This document shows positions 58,113-64,000 of a stretch of 64,000 nt of DNA, in pieces. Made by a program: the position numbers and the translations under genes. Under the pieces are notes generated by a model that searched no databases, was not told the origin of the DNA, and saw nothing but the letters and a program-made list of their open reading frames with translations. The stretch is from Micromonospora halotolerans. GTDB lineage: Bacteria; Actinomycetota; Actinomycetes; Mycobacteriales; Micromonosporaceae. Numbering within the stretch: position 1 is the stretch's first letter; every line of letters starts with the position of its first letter. Location: NCBI RefSeq assembly GCF_032108445.1, contig NZ_CP134876.1, positions 6,448,001-6,512,000 on the forward strand, written 5' to 3'.

Positions 58113-58826
58113 ATGACCACGCTGGACGACCCCGGCCGGCTGCTGGCGGTCTGGGAGGCCGCCGCGACCGCCCCGCCGGCCGCCCGCGGCCCGGTGCTGC
58201 TGCACGCCGCCGGGCTCCTCCCCGACCTCGACGCCGCCCTGGACCTGCCGGTCGGGACGGTCGCCGCGCTCGCCGCCCGGCTGAGCGTCGACAGCTTCGG
58301 CGATCCGGTCGACGCCGTGCTCACCTGCGGCTGCGGCGAGGTCCTCGACGTGGCGCTGCCCCTGGAGCCGGTCGCCGGGCTCCCGGCCGGGGTCACCGGA
58401 ACGGTCGCCGGCGGCGCGCTGCGGGTCCGCGCCCCCACCGCCCGGGACCTGCTGGCCGCCGGGCGGTCCGGCGACCCGCTGGGCACGCTGCTGGCCCGCT
58501 GCGTCCGCGACGCGGCCGACCGGCCCGTCGCCCCCGCGGAGCTGACCGCCGACCAGCGCCGGGCCGTCGACGCCGCCGCCGAGGAGCTGGCCGGCGCGGC
58601 GGCCGTGGTGCTGCGGACCCGCTGCCCCGGCTGCGGGGAGACCGTGGTCGCCGCGCTGGACGTGGCCGAGCTGCTGTGCGAGCGGGTCGCCGGTCGCGCC
58701 CCGGCCGTGCTGGCCGAGGTGGCCACCCTGGCCGCCGCCTACGGCTGGGCCGAGGCCGACATCCTCGGCCTGCCCGCCGGGCGGCGGCGCGCGTACCTGG
58801 CCCTCGCGGCGAGGCGGGCGGTGTGA
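58113..58826 (+). CDS. eCIS-associated protein with paired Cys motifs
   Basis: Protein of 237 residues, Ala-rich and largely helical. Two cysteine pairs (TCGCGE, C72/C74; RCPGCGET, C171/C174) could form one zinc site that brings the two halves together. It starts five bases after the tube gene. In phages, proteins at this place are annotated as T4-type baseplate hub assembly chaperones; by position and size this is a candidate for that role in an eCIS, but the assignment is uncertain. Its stop overlaps the next start (GTGA). Confidence 0.6.
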   Translation: MTTLDDPGRLLAVWEAAATAPPAARGPVLLHAAGLLPDLDAALDLPVGTVAALAARLSVDSFGDPVDAVLTCGCGEVLDVALPLEPVAGLPAGVTGTVAGGALRVRAPTARDLLAAGRSGDPLGTLLARCVRDAADRPVAPAELTADQRRAVDAAAEELAGAAAVVLRTRCPGCGETVVAALDVAELLCERVAGRAPAVLAEVATLAAAYGWAEADILGLPAGRRRAYLALAARRAV

Positions 58827-59689
58827 GCGGCGACGGTGGGTTCTTCGCCCGGATGGCGCAGCGCGCCACCGGCCGGGAGCCCCTGGTCCGCCTCCGCGCC
58901 CCGCAGCCCTTCGAGGCCACGTTCCCCGACCCGCCCGTCGACGCGCCGGCCGACGTGGGTCCGACCGCGCCGGGGCCGACGCCGGCCCGGCGCATCCCCG
59001 ACCGGCCGGCCGCGCTGCCTCTCCCACCCCCCGGCCGGAGGGCACCAGCGCGGGCGGCAGCCGTTGTCGGGGACCGGTCGGACGCCGACCGGACGCCGCC
59101 GGCCACGCCATCCGAGGCCGCCCCGGCCGAGCCGCGCCCGAGCGCCGCACGGGCCGAGCCGGACGGCCCGGCAGGCCGCGAGCCCGACTCCGCCCGTCCG
59201 ACCACGGGCGCTCCCCCGGCGGTCGCCCCGCCACCTGACGCGAGCCCGGCAGCAGAACCCGCGCGGCCGGCCGCCGTCGTCCCGCCCGCGCCGCCGGCCC
59301 CGGCGCCCGCCGCCCGCCGGCCCGCCCCCGCCCCGGTACGCGCCGCCGCGCCCGACCTGGCCCGGCTGCTGCGGGAACGCCTCGCCCCCGCGCTGATCGC
59401 CCGCCGCGCCGTGGAACCCGGGGAGCGCCTCGTCTTCGTCGACCGACCGGGGCGGGCCGGCGCGCCGCCCCGGCCCGGCACCGCCGAGGTGCGCACCGGC
59501 CCGATCCGTCCCGCGCCCACCCCGCCCGCGCCGGCCGGGGAGGCGCCGCCGGCCGGCGACGTGCACCTGCACATCGACCGGGTGGTGGTCACCCGCGCGC
59601 CCGCACCGCCACCGCCCGCGCCGCCCGGCCCACCACCGTCCACGGTGGACCACACCGCGTACCTCGCCCGCCGCCGGGAGGACCGATGA
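58823..59689 (+). CDS. Proline-rich eCIS-locus protein
   Basis: Protein of 288 residues. A short N-terminal segment (FFARMAQRATGREPLVRLRAPQPFE) is followed by some 150 residues of Pro/Ala-rich disordered sequence. A conserved-looking core lies at about 170-210 (DLARLLRERLAPALIARRAVEPGERLVFVDR), and the ending is VHLHIDRVVVTRAP with STVDHTAYLARRREDR. The HLHIDRVVV element resembles the short C-terminal motif found in DUF-type proteins next to eCIS cap genes. Disordered Pro-rich linkers with terminal motifs fit an adaptor or cargo-docking protein; this is inference. Confidence 0.6.
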   Translation: MSGDGGFFARMAQRATGREPLVRLRAPQPFEATFPDPPVDAPADVGPTAPGPTPARRIPDRPAALPLPPPGRRAPARAAAVVGDRSDADRTPPATPSEAAPAEPRPSAARAEPDGPAGREPDSARPTTGAPPAVAPPPDASPAAEPARPAAVVPPAPPAPAPAARRPAPAPVRAAAPDLARLLRERLAPALIARRAVEPGERLVFVDRPGRAGAPPRPGTAEVRTGPIRPAPTPPAPAGEAPPAGDVHLHIDRVVVTRAPAPPPPAPPGPPPSTVDHTAYLARRREDR

Positions 59690-60936
59690 GCAACGGGCTG
59701 GCCATCGCCGCGGTCACCTCGACCCTGCGGTACGTGCTCGAACGGGCCCTCGACGCCACCCACCCCGGACCGGTCGGCGGCGCCACCGTCACCACCCTGC
59801 GCCCCAACCAGCTCTCCGACAGCACGCTGGTCTCCACGCCCGGCATCAACATCTACCTGTACGACGTGCGCCCCAACCACGCCTGGAACCTCACCGACCT
59901 GCCCACCCGCAGCCGCGACGGCGGCTTCACCCGCCGGCCGGTCGCCGCGCTCGACCTGTACTACCTGCTCACCTGCTACGGGGAGGCCGAATCCCTCGAC
60001 GCGCAGCGGCTGCTCGGCCGGGCGGTGCTGGCCCTCGCGGTCACCCCGACGCTCACCCGGGACCTGGTCACCGCCGCCATCGACCTGTACGCCGACGACG
60101 TGCCGACCGCCTTCCTCGCCGAATCCGACCTGGCCGACCAGGTGGAGCGGGTCAAGGTCGCCCCGTACACGCTGTCGGTGGAGGAGATGTCCAAGCTGTG
60201 GGCCACCTTCGCCACCCCCCACCAGCTCTCCCAGACGTACCTGGCGACGGCCGCGCTGGTCGAGGCGGACGTCACCCCGCGCCGGGCCCTGCCGGTGCGC
60301 CAGCGGACCGTCACCGTCCTCCCCGGCGGCCCCACCGTGCTGACCGCCCTGGTCACCGACCCGCCCGGCGGGACCGCCGCCACCGGTGACCGGGTCGAGC
60401 TGCGCGGCGCCGGGCTGCGCGGCCGGCCCGGGCAGGCCACCCGGGTCCACGTCGGACCGGCCGTCCTCACCCCGGAGCCGGGCGGCACCGACACCACCCT
60501 GGCCGTCACCCTCGACGGCACCGTGCCGGCCGGGCTGCACGGCGTCCGCGTCGCGCACGTCACCCCGGCCACCGGCGGCACGCCCGCCCGCGTCACCGCC
60601 GGCTCCAACGCGCTACCGCTGCTGGTCCGCCCCACCGCCTCGGTGGTGGACGGCCCGCCCGACATCATGCTCGGCGTCGACCCGCCGCTGATGCCCTGGC
60701 AGCGCGCCACGGTCCTGCTCACCCGGCTCACCCCCGGCCCGGCCGGCGAGCCGGACGCGCTGGCCGTCCGGCTCGCCCCCCTCGCCCCGGACGCCACCCC
60801 GCAGGACCGGCTCCCCCTCGCCGCCGGCGACGTGCCCACCGGCGACTGGCTGGTCCGGGTGCAGGTCGACGGGGTCGACAGCCTGCCCGACCTGGTCGGA
60901 GAGGTTTACGGCGCGCCCGCCCTGACCGTGCCGTGA
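59686..60936 (+). CDS. DUF4255 cap/terminator-like protein with IPT-like domains
   Basis: Protein of 416 residues. Residues 1-185 are a DUF4255 (Pvc16 N-terminal) domain: LAIAAVTSTLRYVLERAL, LSTPGINIYLYDVRPNHAWNL and VAALDLYYLLTCYGEAESLDAQRLLG. In Afp/PVC particles this protein caps the distal end of the tube and sheath. Residues about 205-415 contain TIG/IPT-like beta domains (GDRVELRGAGLRGRPGQATRVHVG, LAVTLDGTVPAGLHGVRVAHV), giving a longer protein than a plain cap. ATG at 59686 overlaps the preceding stop; the stop overlaps the ATPase start. Confidence 0.87.
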   Translation: MSNGLAIAAVTSTLRYVLERALDATHPGPVGGATVTTLRPNQLSDSTLVSTPGINIYLYDVRPNHAWNLTDLPTRSRDGGFTRRPVAALDLYYLLTCYGEAESLDAQRLLGRAVLALAVTPTLTRDLVTAAIDLYADDVPTAFLAESDLADQVERVKVAPYTLSVEEMSKLWATFATPHQLSQTYLATAALVEADVTPRRALPVRQRTVTVLPGGPTVLTALVTDPPGGTAATGDRVELRGAGLRGRPGQATRVHVGPAVLTPEPGGTDTTLAVTLDGTVPAGLHGVRVAHVTPATGGTPARVTAGSNALPLLVRPTASVVDGPPDIMLGVDPPLMPWQRATVLLTRLTPGPAGEPDALAVRLAPLAPDATPQDRLPLAAGDVPTGDWLVRVQVDGVDSLPDLVGEVYGAPALTVP

Positions 60937-62843
60937 CCGCCGCCGACCACCGGGCCCGCCCGGCCGGCCCGCCGGCCGTGCCGTGGGACGAGGCGAACCG
61001 GCTGGCGCTGGTCGCCGAGCTGGACGTGCTGCGGGTACGGCTCGTCGCGTACCCGGGGGAACCTGATCGGGCGGACCTCGCGGCGGCCGAGGGGCGGCTG
61101 GCGGCCGCCCGCGCGCTGCTCGACCGGCCCACGGCCCTCGACGCGCTCGCCGCCGCGCTGCGGCTCACCGGCTTCGAACGGGCGGTGCTGCTGCTGGCCA
61201 CCGGCCCGGAGCTGGCCGGCGAGGTGGCCGACGAGCTCACCGCCGCGCACGGGCAGCCCCGACCCACCTTCGGCCTCGCCCTGGCCGCGCTGCCCGGCCC
61301 GCACTGGAGCGCGCTCACCCCGGACGGGCCGCTGCGCCGGTGGGACCTGGTGCGCCTGCTCGACCCGGACACCCCGACCGGCAGCCCGCTGGTCACCGAG
61401 GAACGGGTGCTGCACCACCTGATGGGCGTCCGCTACCTGGAGCCCGACCTCGCCGCCGTGGCCCGGCCCGTCCCGCCACCCGCCGGGCTGCCGCCCGCGT
61501 TCGCCGCCGTCGCCGCGACCATCCGCACCGTCTGGGAGCACGGCCGCCCCGCCGTGCTCCAGGGTCCGCAGCCGGCCAACCTGCCGGTGCTCGCGGCCGC
61601 CGCGGCCGATGCCGCCGGCCGCGAGCTGCGGCTGGTCGCCGTGGCCGACCTGCCCTCCGCGGTACGCGACCGGGACCGGCTGCTGCGCCTCGTCGGGCGG
61701 GAGAGCCTGCTCGCGCCGGCCGCCTGGGCGTTCGACGCCGACGGGGCGCGCCCCGAGGACGCCCGCGCCCTGATCCGCGCGCTCGGCACGCTGCCCGCGC
61801 CGGTCGCCGTGCTCGGCGCCGTGGACACCGTGCTGGCCGACGGCGTGCTGGTCGGCGTACCCCGGTTGCCCATCGCGGAACGAGCGGCGGCGCTGGACGC
61901 CGCGCTCGACCGGCACCTGGCCGACCGGGCGGCGGGCGAGGCGGCCGCGGTGGCCGGGGTGTTCGACCTGGCCCTGCCCGACCTGGAACTGGCCGCCGGG
62001 GACGCCGCCGCCGGCACGCCGCTGTGGCAGGCGTGCCGGGCCCGCTCCCGCAGCCGCTACGGAGGGCAGGCCCGGGTGGTGCGGCCCCGCGCCGGCTGGG
62101 CCGACCTCGTGCTGCCCGACACCCACGTGGCGCAGCTGCGGTCGCTGGTCGCCGCCGTGCACCACCGGACCCGGGTGCTGCACGACTGGGGGTTCGCCGA
62201 GCGGAGCAGCCGCGGTCTCGGCACGGCCGCCCTGTTCGCCGGGCCGAGCGGCACCGGCAAGACCCTCGCCGCCGAGGTGATCGCCCAGGAGCTGGGCCTG
62301 GACCTGGTGGTGGTCGACCTCAGCCAGGTGGTCAGCAAGTTCATCGGCGAGACCGAGAAGAACCTCAGCCGGGTCTTCGACGCCGCCGAGGACGGCGCGG
62401 CCGTGCTGCTCTTCGACGAGGCGGACACTCTGTTCGGCAAGCGCACCGAGGTACGCGACAGCCACGACCGGTACGCCAACCTGGAGGTCGGTTACATGCT
62501 CCAGCGGATGGAGTCGTTCACCGGGCTGGCCATCCTCACCACCAACGCCCGGTCCGTGCTGGACCAGGCGTTCCTGCGCCGGCTGCGGATCGTGGTGACC
62601 TTCCCGTACCCGGACCGGGCGGCCCGGGAGACCCTGTGGCGGCGCGCGTTCCCGGCCGGTGTGCCCGCCGACGTCGACCCGGAGCGGCTGGCCGCCGTGG
62701 ACCTGCCCGGGGGCGGGATCGCCGCGGCGGCGTTGACCGCCGCCTACCTGGGGGCGGACGGGGACCGGATCACCGGCGAGCAGGTGGCCACGGCGACCCG
62801 GTGGGAGCTGGCCAAGAACGGGCGCTCCCTGGGCGGCCGCTGA
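60933..62843 (+). CDS. AAA+ ATPase of the eCIS locus (Afp15/Pvc15-like)
   Basis: ATPase of 636 residues. The C-terminal AAA+ module has Walker A GPSGTGKT (about 436-443), the pore-loop region VVSKFIGETEKNLSRVF, Walker B VLLFDEADTLFG, sensor 1 LAILTTNARSVLDQAFLRRL with arginine-finger candidates, and the lid. The N-terminal ~400 residues contain a degenerate ATPase-like fold (VLQGPQPANLPVLAAAA, LGAVDTVLADGVL), as in two-ring Afp15/Pvc15 proteins. It is thought to be needed for assembly of contractile particles. Last gene of the operon; a terminator hairpin follows 68 bases later. Confidence 0.92.
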   Translation: MTAADHRARPAGPPAVPWDEANRLALVAELDVLRVRLVAYPGEPDRADLAAAEGRLAAARALLDRPTALDALAAALRLTGFERAVLLLATGPELAGEVADELTAAHGQPRPTFGLALAALPGPHWSALTPDGPLRRWDLVRLLDPDTPTGSPLVTEERVLHHLMGVRYLEPDLAAVARPVPPPAGLPPAFAAVAATIRTVWEHGRPAVLQGPQPANLPVLAAAAADAAGRELRLVAVADLPSAVRDRDRLLRLVGRESLLAPAAWAFDADGARPEDARALIRALGTLPAPVAVLGAVDTVLADGVLVGVPRLPIAERAAALDAALDRHLADRAAGEAAAVAGVFDLALPDLELAAGDAAAGTPLWQACRARSRSRYGGQARVVRPRAGWADLVLPDTHVAQLRSLVAAVHHRTRVLHDWGFAERSSRGLGTAALFAGPSGTGKTLAAEVIAQELGLDLVVVDLSQVVSKFIGETEKNLSRVFDAAEDGAAVLLFDEADTLFGKRTEVRDSHDRYANLEVGYMLQRMESFTGLAILTTNARSVLDQAFLRRLRIVVTFPYPDRAARETLWRRAFPAGVPADVDPERLAAVDLPGGGIAAAALTAAYLGADGDRITGEQVATATRWELAKNGRSLGGR

Positions 62844-62911
62844 CCCGCACAGCAGGCGCCCGCCGCTCCCCCACGGACTCCTTGCTCTCGGGGTAAGCGC
62901 AGGTAATGGAC

Positions 62912-62949
62912 GGGGCCCCTGGCCGGCCGTGACGCCGGTCAGGGGCCCC
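62912..62949. terminator. Bidirectional terminator between eCIS ATPase and phosphoesterase
   Basis: GGGGCCCCTGGCCGGC (62912-62927) pairs with 62934-62949 (one mismatch), loop CGTGAC. Both flanking genes converge on it. Confidence 0.8.
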
Positions 62950-62969
62950 TGTGACGGGATCGGCCTGTG

Positions 62970-64000
62970 TCAGCCGTCGGATTCGGGCGACGGGATGTAG
63001 GCGCCCGGTACGTCCTCCGGCGCGAAGATCTTGGCCTCGCCGGGGTACGGCTTCTTCCAGTCGTGCGTCTGGTACCAGGTGAAATGGTTCATCTGCGCGG
63101 GGTTCGCGTAGTCGGGCTTGGCGTCGGGCCCGGTCAGCCGCTGGTGCGACTTCCACTCGTCCCATTGCGCCGCCAGTTGCTGCTTGTCCGCCGGTACGGT
63201 CGCCGACGGTGCGGCCGCGGCGAGGGGGTTCTGCGGCGCGGGGGTGTCCACGCCGCAGGCGGGCGGGGTGGCCAGGCCCGCGGTCAGCGAGGTCCGGTTG
63301 GGCAGTGCGGTGAACGGCGCGAGGTCCGGCTTCGTGATGAACGCCTGACGCATCGGGCTGGCCGCGCTGTCCTTCTGGTTCATCGGGTGGATCCCGAGGA
63401 TCTGCTCGATGGTCCGGATCATGGCGATCTGTGTGTAGTAGTGGTTGTCGACGACGCCGCGTTGGGCCCAGGGGCTGATGATCTGGATCGGGGCGCGGTG
63501 GCCGTCGACGTGGTCGAGGCCGGCCTGGGAGTCGTCCTCGACCACGAAGATCGCAGAGTCCTTCCAGTAGGGGCTGTGCGAGATGGTGTCAACGATCTTG
63601 CCGACCGCGAGGTCGTTGTCGGCGACCTGAGCGGCCGCGTTCGGCGGGCCACCGGTGTGGTCGCTGGACAGCCAGAACATGTTCAGGTTCGCCGGCCCGT
63701 TCTTCTCGAAGTCACGCTTCCAGACTTCGTACCGGTAGATGTCCGGGACGCCGGTGTCGAACTTCGGGAAGCCGGACACCGACACGCTGTTGAGCGACGG
63801 GATCGGCGAGGACGAGACCATGCGGTAGGCGGTGTCCTGCCCGGTCGCGGCCATGTTCTTGGTGTCGCAGTACAGGTTCTGCCAGCTCGAGCCGGCCGGC
63901 TTGCTCAGGAACTGGTGGAATTCCCCGAAGTCCCGCACGGTCTTGCCCGCCGCCTGCGCGCCGGTCCAGATGAAGCCGGTGCGCTGGTGGCCGAGAGCAT
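62970..64000 (-). CDS. Phosphoesterase family protein, 5' end beyond window
   Basis: C-terminal 343 codons of a protein in the phosphoesterase/alkaline-phosphatase-like superfamily (phospholipase C-type acid phosphatases, often fused to surface-layer propellers). The frame is open to the right edge (GHQRTGFIWTGAQAAGKTVRDF), so the start is missing. Visible metal-site segments are FVVEDDSQAGLDHVDGHRAPIQIISPWA (Glu/Asp-Asp and H-x-DGHR) and MFWLSSDHTGG (Asp-His). These correspond to the C-terminal half of the catalytic fold. The last 100 residues are Pro/Ala-rich and end in an acidic tail. Probably secreted; the signal would lie outside the window. Confidence 0.85.
   Translation of the reverse strand, partial: ALGHQRTGFIWTGAQAAGKTVRDFGEFHQFLSKPAGSSWQNLYCDTKNMAATGQDTAYRMVSSSPIPSLNSVSVSGFPKFDTGVPDIYRYEVWKRDFEKNGPANLNMFWLSSDHTGGPPNAAAQVADNDLAVGKIVDTISHSPYWKDSAIFVVEDDSQAGLDHVDGHRAPIQIISPWAQRGVVDNHYYTQIAMIRTIEQILGIHPMNQKDSAASPMRQAFITKPDLAPFTALPNRTSLTAGLATPPACGVDTPAPQNPLAAAAPSATVPADKQQLAAQWDEWKSHQRLTGPDAKPDYANPAQMNHFTWYQTHDWKKPYPGEAKIFAPEDVPGAYIPSPESDG

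Noticed and set aside
58393..60558. 721-codon minus-strand open frame across the eCIS genes
   Set aside because: Antisense to four genes with recognised eCIS domains; composition is typical of a shadow frame.
56015..62843. Interpretation as a prophage tail module
   Set aside because: DUF4255 and the Afp15-type AAA+ ATPase are eCIS markers and are absent from phages; no capsid, terminase, portal or integrase genes are nearby.

Overview
The window is about 72-75% GC with strong third-position GC bias, many GTG starts and GTGA/ATGA stop-start overlaps. These features, the gene families and the general style of the genes point to a filamentous actinobacterium, most likely Micromonosporaceae (Micromonospora or a relative). 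No rRNA, tRNA or CRISPR array was seen. The genus is inferred from gene content and composition only.

Layout. (1) 1-3825: a minus-strand operon for polar amino acid uptake (lipoprotein binding protein, permease, ATPase) translationally coupled to an N-acyl-D-amino-acid deacylase that runs off the left edge. (2) 4.2-13.7 kb: a patchwork of single genes (FAD oxidoreductase, three methyltransferase loci of which one is a pseudogene, a CapA-like lipoprotein, acetyltransferase, NmrA-like reductase, secreted phospholipase-D-like protein, secreted clan GH-A hydrolase-like protein, DUF2809 membrane protein) with several decayed gene fragments. (3) 13.8-15.84 kb: an IS607-family insertion sequence with a frameshifted serine recombinase TnpA, an intact RuvC nuclease TnpB and a probable guide-RNA region at its right end. 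(4) 16-30 kb: hypothetical protein, DUF1877, secreted hydrolase, acyl-CoA oxidase, M50 peptidase, GH18 chitinase-like protein, AraC/SDR divergent pair, S1-domain protein, small P-loop protein, and a TetR-azoreductase-SMR exporter module whose two promoters share an operator.

(5) 30.3-39.7 kb: the most coherent catabolic locus. A LacI repressor and an enolase-superfamily enzyme face a seven-gene operon: NitT/TauT-type ABC importer, Gfo/Idh/MocA dehydrogenase, DUF993 aldolase-like protein, TIM-barrel isomerase and glycerate kinase. Together they suggest uptake and oxidation of a small polyol, sugar acid or cyclitol, C-C cleavage, and entry into glycolysis through phosphoglycerate. (6) 39.7-44.7 kb: membrane-anchored and propeller lipoprotein pair, YciI-like protein, small hypotheticals, and a cold-shock gene with a terminator-like hairpin in its leader. 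(7) 44.8-49.2 kb: secreted PQQ-type sugar dehydrogenase with a LamG-like tail, a frameshifted LamG protein, and a divergent LacI regulator with a very long perfect palindromic operator. (8) 49.2-52.6 kb: DUF4326, DinB-like, YciI-like, GNAT, alpha/beta hydrolase and DksA/TraR genes.

(9) 53-62.9 kb: an extracellular contractile injection system (eCIS, Afp/PVC type) locus reduced to sheath, tube, a Cys-motif protein, a proline-rich protein, a DUF4255 cap-like protein and an AAA+ ATPase. It is preceded by three small minus-strand genes and two convergent, overlapping SARP-type regulators. No baseplate, spike or tape-measure gene follows. A strong hairpin separates it from a phosphoesterase gene that runs off the right edge.

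A recurring theme is gene decay: at least eight fragments were found, and three of them are copies of the ends or middles of intact genes elsewhere in the same window.
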